From contig NZ_AUHS01000008.1 of NCBI RefSeq assembly GCF_000423305.1, positions 62,001-126,000 of the forward strand: 64,000 nt of DNA, in the 5' to 3' direction. The position numbers and the translations under genes are program-made. Below the pieces are notes generated by a model that searched no databases, had not been told where the DNA came from, and was given only the letters and a program-made list of their open reading frames with translations. This DNA is from Legionella moravica DSM 19234 (lineage in GTDB: Bacteria > Pseudomonadota > Gammaproteobacteria > Legionellales > Legionellaceae). Shown in pieces: positions 1 to 9,765 of this stretch; position 1 is the stretch's first letter, and each line of letters opens with the position of its first letter.

Positions 1-764
1 TCAGAAGCTTCAGAATCAGGATACGCAGTGAGCACCGGCTTTTGCATTTTGACAGCCTTGTGTATGTGCTCATCAAAAGGTATCGCTCCTAAATAGTCTA
101 GATGAACATCCAGGAATTGCTCGGAAACTCTGAATAATTTATTAAATAATTCACGGCCGTCCTTCATATTTCGTACCATATTGGCCAAAATATGAAAATG
201 CGTCCACTCATATCGTTTACTCATCACTTTTATTAAAGCATAGGCATCAGTTAAAGACGTTGGTTCATCGCAAACGACAACAATCAATTCTTGAGATGAC
301 CGCGTGAAACTTAAGACTGTATCAGAAATTCCTGCAGCGGTATCGATGATCATATAATCCAGATCATCCGTTAATTCATTAAATGAATCGATTATTCCAG
401 CATGCTCCGCATAGGTTAGTTGGGTCATAAATTCAGTTCCTGAAGCGGAAGGAATGACACTGATACCATTAGGTCCCTGCAGAATAATATCACTGAGATG
501 ACAGATACCCTGAATAACATGCGATAGATTAAATTTGGTATGCAAACCCAGCATAATGTCTACATTAGCCAAGCCAAGATCCGCATCAAACAACATCACG
601 TTTTTGTTCATCTGAGCCAAAGCCACAGCTAAATTAACAGAAACATTACTTTTTCCAACGCCACCTTTTCCTGCACTAACAGCAATGACAGTGATAGGCT
701 TGGTTCGAGATAAATTTCTCAAACCAGAAGCTTGATCCTTTATGTTTTTGCTATGCTTCGACAT
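1..764 (-). CDS. fleN: FleN/FlhG flagellar number regulator ATPase (partial)
   Basis: This is a MinD-family ATPase that limits flagellar number at the pole and antagonises the sigma-54 activator FleQ in polar flagellates. The start ATG at 764 is read on the minus strand, and the frame stays open for 254 codons to the window edge, so the C-terminus is missing; the family is usually about 270-300 residues. The deviant Walker A motif GKGGVGKSNVSVNLA lies near residue 30, followed by the LFDADLGLANVDIMLG block typical of FleN. Its first 14 bases overlap the end of flhF, so the two are translationally coupled. The flhF partnership makes FleN a better call than a cell-division MinD. Confidence 0.95.
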   Translation of the reverse strand, partial: MSKHSKNIKDQASGLRNLSRTKPITVIAVSAGKGGVGKSNVSVNLAVALAQMNKNVMLFDADLGLANVDIMLGLHTKFNLSHVIQGICHLSDIILQGPNGISVIPSASGTEFMTQLTYAEHAGIIDSFNELTDDLDYMIIDTAAGISDTVLSFTRSSQELIVVVCDEPTSLTDAYALIKVMSKRYEWTHFHILANMVRNMKDGRELFNKLFRVSEQFLDVHLDYLGAIPFDEHIHKAVKMQKPVLTAYPDSEAS

Positions 765-1890
765 AATACTCTCTCCCAACACGCGACTGCTCCTCTCTAC
801 TATTAGTATCGCTCTGGAACAACTGAATTTCCTGCTGAGCAAATAACTCAACAAGTTGATGACGTGTAGCCATTTTGATGTCTTCCGGAACGCGCTGACC
901 ATGGGTTAAATAGCTAACGCCTAACCTGGACTCGATGACGGCACTTAAGGCACCGCCAACTGCAAGAGATTCATCTAACTTTGTTAAAATGCACTGATCA
1001 ACTTTATTCGCTTGATAACGTTTTATGGCATCAATGAGTACCTGATAATGACTGGTGGCAGGCAGAACCAAAACTTTAGAGATGGATTGAAGATAGGTAC
1101 TTAAGACATGCATCTGTCTCGCAACGCGCTCATCTGCAGGATTCATTCCAGCAGTATCAATCAAAATCAGTTTTTTATCGCTTAATTGACGCAGTACCCT
1201 GGCTAATGATACTTCATCCTGGGCAACGCATACTTTAACACCAAGAATTTTTCCATAAAGTACCAATTGCTCCTGAGCAGCAATACGATAAGTATCCATG
1301 GTAACAAGGCCCAGTTTATCCGCGCCAAATCGCAAACTGAACCGTGCCGCAATTTTGGCAAGGGTAGTTGTTTTACCGACGCCTGTTGGTCCAACAAATG
1401 CATAAACACCGCCTTCTTCAATTCTGTTGTTATCACGTATGGGTATTTGCTCCGTGATGTAAGCCAGTAGAGATTGCCAGGCACGTTGTTCATTAAGGTC
1501 AGACCGTACCGATCTGGCCCACTGAGCAGCAGTTGTATGACTGACTCCCAGATACAACAGCTTCTGGAGCAATACGGTATGAAGAGGCTCCCCTCCTCCA
1601 ACATTGCCTCTCAATTGGGCTTCCAGCATGCCCCTCAACGTCTGAATTTCCTGTTTCATATCATCAAGTGGCGTATGAACTGCATATCGATCAATTTGAC
1701 TCGGAGGTTCAGCGGTGGCAACTGCAGCGGAAGGGGTTAATATCGATTCATCGTAATCCATGGCTGCAACAACCTCTACGCCACCATCGACATGATGACT
1801 CGACAAAATAACCGCATCAGGACCAAATGTTGCCTTGATTTGTTGCATTGCACTTCGCGTATCCGCTGCGACAAAGCGTTTTAATTTCAT
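751..1890 (-). CDS. flhF: FlhF, SRP-type GTPase placing the polar flagellum
   Basis: FlhF is a 379-residue GTPase that marks the pole for flagellar assembly. The N-terminus MKLKRFVAADTRSAMQQI is typical of the family. The G domain begins near residue 165 with the P-loop GPTGVGKTTT, followed by the VTMDTYRIAAQEQL block, a LIDTAG motif and the TKLDE specificity motif. The start at 1890 follows a near-perfect AGGAGG. It lies between flhA (about 40 bp upstream) and fleN (14-bp overlap). FlhF and FleN act as a pair on flagellar position and number, which agrees with a polar flagellum. Confidence 0.97.
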   Translation of the reverse strand: MKLKRFVAADTRSAMQQIKATFGPDAVILSSHHVDGGVEVVAAMDYDESILTPSAAVATAEPPSQIDRYAVHTPLDDMKQEIQTLRGMLEAQLRGNVGGGEPLHTVLLQKLLYLGVSHTTAAQWARSVRSDLNEQRAWQSLLAYITEQIPIRDNNRIEEGGVYAFVGPTGVGKTTTLAKIAARFSLRFGADKLGLVTMDTYRIAAQEQLVLYGKILGVKVCVAQDEVSLARVLRQLSDKKLILIDTAGMNPADERVARQMHVLSTYLQSISKVLVLPATSHYQVLIDAIKRYQANKVDQCILTKLDESLAVGGALSAVIESRLGVSYLTHGQRVPEDIKMATRHQLVELFAQQEIQLFQSDTNSREEQSRVGREYYVEA

Positions 1891-1930
1891 AAAGCCTCCT
1901 GCTTCTGAAACCTACTTTTAATGTCTACTT

Positions 1931-4009
1931 CTAACCTACTGTTCCTATAATTCTTATTTGTTTGTTATCAGGAATTTCCTGATAGGATAAAACATGAAAA
2001 TCATTGGATATGTTACGCACAAATCGTGCCAACACGCTCCTTATCCCTGGCTGCACCACTAATACTGAACTTTCTTGTTTCGCTTGCTGCTGTAAGGCAA
2101 ATTGAGACAAAGATTGTTGTATTCTGTCGGCCATACCAGGCTCAAAACTAACTCCGGCAGTTCCACTGTTTTGTATTGTATTCTGCAATAATTGTTCCAA
2201 CTCTGGTTTTAAGGTAATAATTGGCAACTCTTCATTTAACCCACTGATTTTCTGAGTAATTAATCGGGACAATGCGATTCGCACCTGGCTGATTAAAAAT
2301 TCAGCATCTTTTGATTTTGGCGCATTTTCCGCCAAAGTTTCGACTATAGTTCGAATGTCGGTTAAAGGTATATGCTCCAATAGCAGCCCTTGTAGCACTT
2401 TGCTGACCATTCCTAAAGAAAGGCCGTCGGGTACTAACTCTTTAACCAGTTTAGGTGAGCTGACTGCCAATTTATCCAGCAACTGCTGGGTTTCTTCATA
2501 TCCCAGCAATTGTTGACTGTTTTGATCCAGTATATGACTCAAATGTGTCGCTACTACAGTAGAAGCATCAACCACGGTATAACCCAGGGTATGAGCATGT
2601 TCTTTTTGACTTTCATTTATCCATACTGCTTCCATGCCAAAGGCAGGATCCCGTCCCTGTATTCCTTCAAGTTGACCAAAAACCTGACCAGGGTTGATGG
2701 CCATCCACCGATCGGGGTGAATGGTGGCCTCGCCCATCACCACACCGGCCAGGCTAATGCGGTAATGATTCGGTTTCAAATCAAGATTATCGCGAATATG
2801 AACAGAAGGAATTAAGAAACCCAATTCTTGTGAAATTTTCTTTCGGACCCCTTTTATTCGAGAAAGCAATAGACCTCCTTGCGCACTATCGACAAGAGGA
2901 ATTAATCGATACCCCACTTCAAGACTGATCACATCCACAGGATTTACATCATCCCATGATAACTCATTCGCATTACCATCTTTAACCTGACTCAGATCAG
3001 CCTGACCTTCCTCCTGCACTTTATTTTGCTCTTTAGCCTTATTTATAAACAAATAGGCAATGCCCCCTAATCCAGCAGCTAAAATAAGAAAGGCAAGATG
3101 AGGCATTCCAGGAATAATTCCTATCAAACCAATAACTGAAGCGGCAATGATAAGCGATCGTGGATTAGAAAAAATTTGAGAAAGGACGGCTTGCCCCATA
3201 TTTTGGGCACTTGATACTCGTGTCACAATGATAGCCGCAGCAGTAGATAATACCAGAGAAGGGACCTGCGCAACCAAACCATCACCAATAGTCAATAAAA
3301 TATAATTATGTAAGGCATCAGTTAAACTCATACCATGCTGAACGATACCAATGATTAAACCACCTACAATATTGATGACCAGAATGAGTATCCCTGCTAC
3401 CGCATCGCCGCGCACGAACTTGCTGGCACCATCCATGGAGCCATAAAAATCGGCCTCCTGTGCAACATCGGTTCTCCTTTTGATGGCTTGTTCCTGATTG
3501 ATTAATCCCGCATTAAGATCCGCATCAATTGCCATCTGTTTTCCGGGCAAGGAATCCAAAGTAAATCGTGCGCTGACTTCGGACACTCTTCCCGCTCCTT
3601 TGGTGACAACGACAAAATTAATGACCACCAATATAATAAAAACGACCAGACCAACCGTATAATTTCCTCCTATAACCACCTCTCCAAACGATTCAATCAC
3701 CTGACCTGCAGCATCAGTTCCGTTATGCCCATGCAGCAATACTACCCTTGTTGAAGCCACATTGAGCGCCAAACGCAATAGAGTTGCGAGCAAGATTACC
3801 GTAGGAAAAACCGCAAAATCGAGGGGACGTTCGCTGTAGATCACCGCTAACAGAACAACGAGCGACAATGCGATATTAAATGTAAAAAATACATCCAAAA
3901 TAAATGGAGGCAAGGGTAACATCATCATACTGAGCATAATGATGAGCATTAAAGGTGTACCCAGACCTTGCCGCATCCAGTAATGCAGGTAATTAAGGGC
4001 TTTATTCAT
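1931..4009 (-). CDS. flhA: FlhA, flagellar export gate protein
   Basis: FlhA is the large export-gate subunit of the flagellar type III secretion system. It has 692 residues, the usual family length. The first half (about 20-330) is strongly hydrophobic with around eight membrane segments and includes the conserved cytoplasmic loop with GRVSEVSARFTLDSLPGKQM. The second half is the soluble domain that docks chaperone-substrate complexes. The ATG shares its first base with the flhB stop (TAATG) and follows GGAGG, indicating translational coupling. No irregularity was seen. Confidence 0.98.
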   Translation of the reverse strand: MNKALNYLHYWMRQGLGTPLMLIIMLSMMMLPLPPFILDVFFTFNIALSLVVLLAVIYSERPLDFAVFPTVILLATLLRLALNVASTRVVLLHGHNGTDAAGQVIESFGEVVIGGNYTVGLVVFIILVVINFVVVTKGAGRVSEVSARFTLDSLPGKQMAIDADLNAGLINQEQAIKRRTDVAQEADFYGSMDGASKFVRGDAVAGILILVINIVGGLIIGIVQHGMSLTDALHNYILLTIGDGLVAQVPSLVLSTAAAIIVTRVSSAQNMGQAVLSQIFSNPRSLIIAASVIGLIGIIPGMPHLAFLILAAGLGGIAYLFINKAKEQNKVQEEGQADLSQVKDGNANELSWDDVNPVDVISLEVGYRLIPLVDSAQGGLLLSRIKGVRKKISQELGFLIPSVHIRDNLDLKPNHYRISLAGVVMGEATIHPDRWMAINPGQVFGQLEGIQGRDPAFGMEAVWINESQKEHAHTLGYTVVDASTVVATHLSHILDQNSQQLLGYEETQQLLDKLAVSSPKLVKELVPDGLSLGMVSKVLQGLLLEHIPLTDIRTIVETLAENAPKSKDAEFLISQVRIALSRLITQKISGLNEELPIITLKPELEQLLQNTIQNSGTAGVSFEPGMADRIQQSLSQFALQQQAKQESSVLVVQPGIRSVLARFVRNISNDFHVLSYQEIPDNKQIRIIGTVG

Positions 4010-5154
4010 TACATATCCTCCTCTGCTTCACGCACCAACTCAGGTGGGATTGGAACATTTTGCAAGATTTCTGGTTTATAATCATAATGCTGCCTGTCTT
4101 TTAACTGAAACACATAAGCTAAAACCTGTGCTACAGCAACATATAATCCACGTGGTATTTCTGCATTTAATTTGGTGGAAAAGTAAATGGCTCTCGCTAA
4201 AGATGGAACTGCAATTATAGGAACCCGATGAGTCTTTGCCACGCTGCTGATCTGAAAAGCAATCAAGTCCTTTCCTTTAGCAACAACAACAGGCGCTTTA
4301 TTTCCCTTTTTTTTATAGGATATTGCTACAGCATAATGTGTCGGGTTCGTTAAAATCACATCCGCCTTTGGAACCTCACTCATCATTCTGCGTCGGGCAA
4401 TTTCCTGTTGCGCCCTTCGGATTGCGCTTTTGACTTCGGGCTTACCCTCGGTTTCCTTATATTCATCCCGTAATTCTTGCTTGGTCATTTTCATGGCTTT
4501 ACTGTGCTCGTACAATTGAAAAGGCACATCTAAAGCAGCAATTAAAATTAAACTTGCCGAGATCAGCACAAACGACTTGATTATAATGTATGCACCAGTT
4601 CCAATCGCCGTTTCAATGGATGCATTACCTAAGGCTAATAATGCAGGAATCTGGGTTTTTAATACCAATATGGCAACGGACGCCACTAAAATGAACTTGA
4701 AAAAAGACTTAAGCATCTCGACAAAACCTTTAAGAGAAACCATTCGCTTAAGGCCTTTTAATCCATTCAATCGGGAAAATTTAGGCTGCAAGGCCTGGAC
4801 ACTAAAAACCCATCCTCCCATAAGCAAGGGAGCCCCTAAAGACAATAGAAATATAACAATTAAAATGGGAACTAATGACCAAAGTCCGGACTTTCCCAAT
4901 AAATAGAGCCGTTCCAATGCAATTGCCGGAGTAAACAGGATTTGAACATCAAACTCAAAGGCGCGGCGCATCATCTCCATGAGTTGATTCGACAATTGTT
5001 TTCCAAAAATAAGAAAACCGACCCCAGTAAACAAGAGTATTACTGTGGCATTAAAGTCCTTCGATCGGGCTACTTGCCCTTTCTCCCTCGATTCCTTGAG
5101 CCGTTTGGCCGAGGGCTCTTCTGTTTTTTCCTGTGCCTGTTCTTCTTCAGCCAT
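4009..5154 (-). CDS. flhB: FlhB, export specificity switch
   Basis: FlhB is the substrate-specificity switch of the flagellar export apparatus. The 381-residue protein starts with a charged stretch (MAEEEQAQEKTEEPSAKRL), has four membrane segments between about residues 30 and 210, and carries the autocleavage motif NPTH near residue 270 (VILTNPTHYAVAI). The start overlaps the fliR stop as TGATG. The C-terminal tail after the cleavage domain is of normal length. It is the exact family match expected between fliR and flhA. Confidence 0.98.
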   Translation of the reverse strand: MAEEEQAQEKTEEPSAKRLKESREKGQVARSKDFNATVILLFTGVGFLIFGKQLSNQLMEMMRRAFEFDVQILFTPAIALERLYLLGKSGLWSLVPILIVIFLLSLGAPLLMGGWVFSVQALQPKFSRLNGLKGLKRMVSLKGFVEMLKSFFKFILVASVAILVLKTQIPALLALGNASIETAIGTGAYIIIKSFVLISASLILIAALDVPFQLYEHSKAMKMTKQELRDEYKETEGKPEVKSAIRRAQQEIARRRMMSEVPKADVILTNPTHYAVAISYKKKGNKAPVVVAKGKDLIAFQISSVAKTHRVPIIAVPSLARAIYFSTKLNAEIPRGLYVAVAQVLAYVFQLKDRQHYDYKPEILQNVPIPPELVREAEEDM

Positions 5155-5924
5155 CAGTGTAGCATCCCTGTTATAAAGCGCATTCCGTGGTTAATACTCT
5201 CAATCATCTGGTTTCCAACAGCAGATAAGCCAATTTGAATCACCACAAACCCCATTACCAATGTTATGGGAAATCCTAACGAAAAAATATTGAGCTGTGG
5301 CGCAACTCGCGTCATGATCCCAAATGACAAACTGACTACCAATAATGATAAAATAGCGGGTATCGAAATAAGCAATGCTTCTTTAAACATCCAGCCAGAA
5401 AATAAAATAACATTCCAGACTAACGCTTTGTCCTGGGAAATATGCCCTATTGGCATCATTCTAAAACTTTCTATTAGTGTATCAAGTAATGCCAAATGCC
5501 CATTGAGCGCTAAAAATATCAGGGTCACCATCATCATATAAAACTGACTGATTAAGGGGACGCTTGCTTTACTCGCAGGATCGACCATGATTGCAAATCC
5601 TAATCCTGCCTGCATCGAAATAATTTGCCCGCCCAGCACAAACACCTGAAAAACGAGTTGAAGGACAAATCCCATGAGCAGACCAAAGAATATTTCCTGG
5701 ATGATGTACACCAAATAGAGGCCGTTAAAATTAATAAAGGAGAGCTGTTCTGGAACAAAAGAAGCACAAGTCCAACATAGGGTACCCAGTAGCACTAACT
5801 TTATTCTCGGAGGCAATAATGCTGAAGAAAACACGGGAACGATAAGCATCAATCCACCAATACGCCCCATCGGCCAAATGACCTGGCTAAACTCGCGAAT
5901 CATTGATAGATAGTCCAGACTCAT
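5154..5924 (-). CDS. fliR: FliR, flagellar export gate membrane protein
   Basis: FliR is an integral membrane component of the export gate that forms the secretion pore with FliP and FliQ. The preferred start at 5924 gives MSLDYLSMIREFSQVIWP and 256 residues, the usual length. An in-frame ATG at 6005 would add 28 polar residues and overlap fliQ by 8 bp; it is not chosen because FliR proteins normally begin near the first helix. With the short start a 73-bp gap separates it from fliQ, unusually wide for this compact operon. About six hydrophobic segments are visible, along with the MQAGLGFAIMVDPAS block. Confidence 0.93.
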   Translation of the reverse strand: MSLDYLSMIREFSQVIWPMGRIGGLMLIVPVFSSALLPPRIKLVLLGTLCWTCASFVPEQLSFINFNGLYLVYIIQEIFFGLLMGFVLQLVFQVFVLGGQIISMQAGLGFAIMVDPASKASVPLISQFYMMMVTLIFLALNGHLALLDTLIESFRMMPIGHISQDKALVWNVILFSGWMFKEALLISIPAILSLLVVSLSFGIMTRVAPQLNIFSLGFPITLVMGFVVIQIGLSAVGNQMIESINHGMRFITGMLH

Positions 5925-5997
5925 CTCTAATCCCTTAATGCCTATAATGTAATCGTCTGTGTCACACGAGTACCCCTGATGCGAACAACGAACAGTC

Positions 5998-6267
5998 CTA
6001 TCCAATTAAAAATGGAATATTGGTAAACAAAGTATCCGTATAATTTACTAAAGTTTTTAATAACCAGGGGCCTGCAAACACCAAAACAAGGAACGTAACA
6101 AATAATTTAGGAATGAAACTCAAACTGGTTTCATTAATTTGGGTTGCTGCCTGGAACATGGCCACAACCAGCCCCACAACCAGACCAGGCACTATCAGTA
6201 CAGTTAACAATAACAAAATAACATAAATGCTTTCACTCATAAGAGTAACAACTGATTCTGGTGTCAT
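5998..6267 (-). CDS. fliQ: FliQ, flagellar export gate subunit
   Basis: FliQ is an 89-residue protein with two transmembrane helices, part of the FliPQR export pore. The start MTPESVVTLMSESIYVIL at 6267 is the family-typical one, placed 8 bp after the fliP stop. A longer in-frame extension to 6324 would overlap fliP by about 50 bp and adds residues unlike FliQ. The two hydrophobic segments (about residues 15-40 and 50-75) bracket the conserved AMFQAATQINETSLSFIPK loop. Confidence 0.96.
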   Translation of the reverse strand: MTPESVVTLMSESIYVILLLLTVLIVPGLVVGLVVAMFQAATQINETSLSFIPKLFVTFLVLVFAGPWLLKTLVNYTDTLFTNIPFLIG

Positions 6268-6275
6268 ACCCTCTC

Positions 6276-7025
6276 CTATGTCATGGCAAAACTTGAGGCC
6301 AGAGAACCCAATACCAAAGTCCAACCATCCACCATCACAAACAGCATGATCTTAAACGGTAATGAAATGATTAAGGGAGACAGCATCATCATACCCATTG
6401 CCATTAATAAACTCGACACAACCAAATCAATAATCAAAAAGGGTAAAAACAAGATAAAACCAATTTGAAACGCGGTTTTCAGTTCACTGGTAATAAATGC
6501 TGGAATAACAACGCTCATCGGGATTTCATCCAGATTTGCCGGATTGGTATTTGCAAATTTTTCAAATAATGACAGATCGTTTTTTCTTGTTTGATTGAGC
6601 ATGAATGCTCGAAGAGGTTTTTGGGCGTGAGCCAAGGCCTCGGGAAATTGAATTTTTTCTGCCATATAAGGTTGTATTGCTTGTTCATTAATTGTATTAA
6701 ATACTGGCGACATAACGAAGTAGGTCATAAATAAAGCGATTCCAATCAATATTTGATTGGTTGGAGTTTGCGCCATACCTATAGCTTGTCTCAAAATAGA
6801 CAGGACAATAATGATTCGTGTAAAAGCTGTCATTGCCATCAAGAGTCCAGGCAAGACGCTTAATACCGTCATAAAGATAAGTATTTGCAGATTCACGCTG
6901 TAGGATTGTGCACCATTCGCCCCTGAATTTACCGTTACTGCAGGCAAAGAAAGAGGATCCGCATAAACACACATCGGCACCAGACAAAAAAACAAAGTAA
7001 TAAAGAGAGAAAATTGCTTTTTCAT
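6276..7025 (-). CDS. fliP: FliP, flagellar export gate subunit
   Basis: FliP is the main pore-forming subunit of the export gate, 249 residues long. It has a cleavable signal peptide ending near VYA-DP at residue 23, then four membrane helices. The block [20 protein letters not shown] and the later [20 protein letters not shown] are diagnostic. The ATG overlaps the fliO stop by 4 bp (ATGA), and fliQ follows 8 bp after its stop, so FliO, FliP and FliQ are translationally linked. Confidence 0.97.
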   Translation of the reverse strand: MKKQFSLFITLFFCLVPMCVYADPLSLPAVTVNSGANGAQSYSVNLQILIFMTVLSVLPGLLMAMTAFTRIIIVLSILRQAIGMAQTPTNQILIGIALFMTYFVMSPVFNTINEQAIQPYMAEKIQFPEALAHAQKPLRAFMLNQTRKNDLSLFEKFANTNPANLDEIPMSVVIPAFITSELKTAFQIGFILFLPFLIIDLVVSSLLMAMGMMMLSPLIISLPFKIMLFVMVDGWTLVLGSLASSFAMT

Positions 7026-7438
7026 TTTGATTTTCCGACGGCTGATTTAAGAAGATCGGCAAATGTTGATTTATTGTCGGGATCAAATCCGGAAGGCAAC
7101 TGCTCACCAAAATCATATAAAAGAGTAACAGAGCTGGAACCTACTCCCATTAATAAATACCGCACTCCGACTTTAAGTAACAGGACTCGTTCTTTGGGAC
7201 CAAGAGTTAAACTGGCCAGTGTTTGAAAACCTTTTGATGAAGAGAAGTGCGCGCCTTGTAAACGTCTTACAATCCAGGAAAGCAGTAGAATCACTAACAC
7301 TACAAGCAGTAATCCTGAAATCACTCGTGTCAGCTCACTTTGAGTAATCATATTTGACGTCTCTGTCGGAACAGCATAAGCCACTTGGCCACTCAGACAG
7401 AGTATCAGAACTATAAGAGAGTATGCTTTTTTTATCAT
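7022..7438 (-). CDS. fliO: FliO, export gate assembly protein
   Basis: FliO is a small bitopic membrane protein that helps FliP assemble. It has 138 residues with a hydrophobic N-terminal segment, a second membrane helix at about residues 37-58 ([19 protein letters not shown]), and a short cytoplasmic domain with the [16 protein letters not shown] motif typical of FliO. It overlaps fliN at its start and fliP at its end by 4 bp each. FliO is poorly conserved, so the assignment rests on position as well as this motif. Confidence 0.94.
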   Translation of the reverse strand: MIKKAYSLIVLILCLSGQVAYAVPTETSNMITQSELTRVISGLLLVVLVILLLSWIVRRLQGAHFSSSKGFQTLASLTLGPKERVLLLKVGVRYLLMGVGSSSVTLLYDFGEQLPSGFDPDNKSTFADLLKSAVGKSK

Positions 7439-7764
7439 TTGAGACGCTTAATCCGTTCTGCCTTGCTGACGATGTCGGTCAATCTAACCCCAAATTTTTC
7501 ATTAACAACAACCACCTCACCATGAGCGACTAAAGTTCCATTAACTAATACATCCAGAGGATCACCTGCCAATCGATCCAGGGCAACAATCCCCCCCTGA
7601 TTTAATTGAAGCAAATTACGAATAGTCATTTTGGTACGTCCTACCTCCACAGTCACGGATACTGGAATATCCAGTATTAACTCCATCTTATCATTATCCG
7701 CGTCCTGAAACTGAGTGGAATCTTGAGTTGCTTCATTTTGTGAGGTTACGTTTGCATCCGTCAT
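7435..7764 (-). CDS. fliN: FliN, flagellar motor switch protein
   Basis: FliN is a C-ring subunit that works with FliM and FliG in torque generation and switching. It has 109 residues: an acidic, low-complexity first third and a SpoA/FliN domain from about residue 25 (LDIPVSVTVEVGRTKMTI). The C-terminal VNEKFGVRLTDIVSKAERIKRL is classic. A strong GGGGA precedes the ATG. It starts 10 bp after fliM and overlaps fliO by 4 bp. Confidence 0.97.
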   Translation of the reverse strand: MTDANVTSQNEATQDSTQFQDADNDKMELILDIPVSVTVEVGRTKMTIRNLLQLNQGGIVALDRLAGDPLDVLVNGTLVAHGEVVVVNEKFGVRLTDIVSKAERIKRLK

Positions 7765-7774
7765 TTATATCCCC

Positions 7775-8839
7775 TTAATAACTGATTTTTTTAATAATTT
7801 TTAAAGCTCGCTTATCATTGGCGTTACCCAATGTTGATGTAAAACATGGCGTATCCTCAACGTCCAGGGTCACTACTTCATTCAACAACAACGGAATAAA
7901 ATCACCGGCTTGCCAGCCCATCACAGCGCCCAAGGTACTTTCAGTCTTAGCCATTGCAGCAGTGACAGTCAGCTCAACATCCATTAATTCTTCTCTGAGT
8001 AATTTAATCCAATCATGATCGATTTCATCATCATGTCGAGAGGCACCTAACTCCAACTGCTGTTTAATGGGTTCAACCATTGAATAGGGTAAAATAAAAT
8101 AAAAAGACCCGACTTCTTTCCCGAAGTTTATAGTAAACCGAGTCACAAGGAGCATTTCGTTTGGTTCTGCTATATTGACCAACTGAGGGTTGGTTTCATC
8201 ATTAAACTTGGTTATGTCTAACTGAATAATAGGCTCCCATGCATGAACCAGATTGGTCACCAATTTTTTGGTAGCCACTTCCATAACCCTCAATTCAGTT
8301 GCGGTGTAATCGGTTTTATCTTTTTGCGCATAAAACTGAGAACTTCCACCAAAATAGTAATCAACCAAATCGTAAACAAAGATGCTATCAAATAAAATAA
8401 CTCCTTTACCACGCAAGGGCTTGAATTTATAAATGCTCATCAGACTGGGATTGGGTAAGCCCGCCATGAAATCTCTGTGTTTAACAACTTGCAGCGGTTC
8501 CTGTTTTATTTCAAAATCGTTTGCTGTCAATTGATAGATATCGGTGGCAAACAAGCGTACAGCTCTGTCATAAATTTTATCCAGAACAGGCAATTGCCCC
8601 TTAACAATACGTTCCTGGGCGGTAAAATTGATTATTTTTGCCTCGTGCTCAAAAAGTGACTCACTATACTCATCTGATTGAGTTGATTGTTCTTCCTTTT
8701 GAGCAGATTTTTGTTTGCGGGATGGCTTTCCCTCAGAAGGTTGTTCTTCAGTTTGTTCGGAGGGTTCTTCAGTGCTATCGCCAACTGATTCAAGCAAAGC
8801 ATCTATCTCATCCTGTGATAAAACATCTTTTTCAGCCAT
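7775..8839 (-). CDS. fliM: FliM, flagellar motor switch protein
   Basis: FliM is the C-ring protein that binds phosphorylated CheY and sets rotation direction. It has 354 residues. The N-terminal CheY-binding segment is present as LSQDEIDALLESV, then a variable Glu/Gln-rich linker (about residues 20-60), the middle domain with the family-like AGLPNPSLMSIYKFKPLRG stretch, and the C-terminal FliN-like domain. It is the first gene of the operon, behind a sigma-54 promoter. The intact CheY-binding segment fits the CheY encoded about 6 kb away. Confidence 0.98.
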   Translation of the reverse strand: MAEKDVLSQDEIDALLESVGDSTEEPSEQTEEQPSEGKPSRKQKSAQKEEQSTQSDEYSESLFEHEAKIINFTAQERIVKGQLPVLDKIYDRAVRLFATDIYQLTANDFEIKQEPLQVVKHRDFMAGLPNPSLMSIYKFKPLRGKGVILFDSIFVYDLVDYYFGGSSQFYAQKDKTDYTATELRVMEVATKKLVTNLVHAWEPIIQLDITKFNDETNPQLVNIAEPNEMLLVTRFTINFGKEVGSFYFILPYSMVEPIKQQLELGASRHDDEIDHDWIKLLREELMDVELTVTAAMAKTESTLGAVMGWQAGDFIPLLLNEVVTLDVEDTPCFTSTLGNANDKRALKIIKKISY

Positions 8840-8905
8840 AATTAATCCATTCGAATTCGACAGTAGTATCGGTACTTTTAGCTAAAATACGATTTGCTTT
8901 ACTTA

Positions 8906-8921
8906 TGCAAAGTACATGCCA
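8906..8921 (-). promoter_or_regulatory. Sigma-54 (RpoN) promoter of the fliM operon
   Basis: On the minus strand the sequence reads TGGCATGTACTTTGCA. This matches the -24/-12 consensus TGGCAC-N5-TTGCA, with the GG and GC doublets 12 bases apart. It lies about 67 bases upstream of the fliM start. Flagellar class II operons in Legionella and Pseudomonas are known to depend on RpoN and FleQ, which supports the reading. Confidence 0.85.
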
Positions 8922-8993
8922 TCAAAAATTATCATTTAAAATCAATATCCTACATGATAATCGCTATACTTCTCAATAAATACTGAAATTTCA

Positions 8994-9020
8994 TCATCCT
9001 GAACGCAGAGAAGGAGTTCG
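8994..9020 (+). repeat. Dispersed REP-like repeat, copy 1
   Basis: The sequence TCATCCTGAACGCAGAGAAG followed by GAGTTCG matches the widespread 'GTCATCCTGA-CGCAG-GAAGGAT' type of short intergenic repeat. Related copies are at 29335-29417 and 44577-44606 in this window. All three lie between genes. Confidence 0.55.
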
Positions 9021-9118
9021 AAATGCTGGCACTCAGCACTTCAAGGAGCATCCTCAATACACTCGCAATGATATTTTGGATGTTTATTAAGCAATTACAT
9101 AATAAACATCCAGAGTCT

Positions 9119-9206
9119 GTTGGCATTTCATCTGTTTCACCCTAGTTCCCGCACTTTATGCGTGGCACACAGGATTAGGGAGCGATTGTCAACAAACCCT
9201 AATTTG
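9119..9206 (+). repeat. Dispersed intergenic repeat, copy A
   Basis: It shares with 12411-12533 a left part built on CATTTCA and TTTC-CCC, and a right end of the form TCAACA-ACCCTAAT. The last 21 bases agree at 17 positions with the other copy. Arms ATTAGGG (9174-9180) and CCCTAAT (9197-9203) can pair as a 7-bp stem. Confidence 0.45.
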
Positions 9207-9264
9207 GCATAATAAAATCAACTCTGTCAATGAATTGACGACAATATTCAATGCACTGAACTCT

Positions 9265-9765
9265 TTATGACATCGTGAATTCAGGTGAAGATTCCAGTTC
9301 AAGAGAAGCACTATGGTCAGAACATGGCGATTGAACCAGAGGCTTTGTATCCATACCCGTTAAAAAGGAGTCTTCAGTAAGGGAATCACTCATGGGGGAT
9401 AAATGAAACGGAGTTGATTTTTGGACATTTTTTTCAGGAGATTCAGATTCTGGAGTGACCTCATGTTCCTTATCAAAAATCAACGAACCCAAAGCAGAAA
9501 CAGCGCGATCAGCCAGACTTTCGCCCATCATTTTTACTGCACTGATACCACTCACGTCTTCCAAAGAATTAGTAACACGCTCAACGCTTTGTTGTAAATT
9601 ACCCATAAGAGCCAACATTGGATCCTCGTTGTCCTTTTTGTCATTAACAGAAGCTTCCTCATCAAGGCCTAATGGTTTTCTTTTTCTGGGCTCTGTTAAT
9701 TCAGAGGAAACAACTTTTTTCTTATCTGAAGCTAATTTATTAAAAGCAGGTTTGTCTGTTGACAT
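9265..9765 (-). CDS. Legionella-type hypothetical protein
   Basis: The protein has 166 residues and no recognised domain. The ATG at 9765 is chosen because AGAGGTGG stands 5 bases before it; a GTG at 9774 is an in-frame alternative inside that site. It is hydrophilic, with a basic cluster (PRKRKPLGLDEE) near residue 28, a helical middle part (MLALMGNLQQSVERVTNSL) and an acidic, serine-rich C-terminus ending in SLELESSPEFTMS. Glu-rich tails of this kind occur in Dot/Icm effectors, but nothing else shows secretion. It is monocistronic on the same strand as the fliM operon. Confidence 0.7.
   Translation of the reverse strand: MSTDKPAFNKLASDKKKVVSSELTEPRKRKPLGLDEEASVNDKKDNEDPMLALMGNLQQSVERVTNSLEDVSGISAVKMMGESLADRAVSALGSLIFDKEHEVTPESESPEKNVQKSTPFHLSPMSDSLTEDSFLTGMDTKPLVQSPCSDHSASLELESSPEFTMS

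Larger units (their letters stand above)
8840..9264. other. Intergenic region upstream of fliM
   Basis: This 425-base stretch between fliM and the next minus-strand gene contains no supported gene. It holds the sigma-54 promoter of fliM and two dispersed-repeat candidates listed separately. Confidence 0.6.
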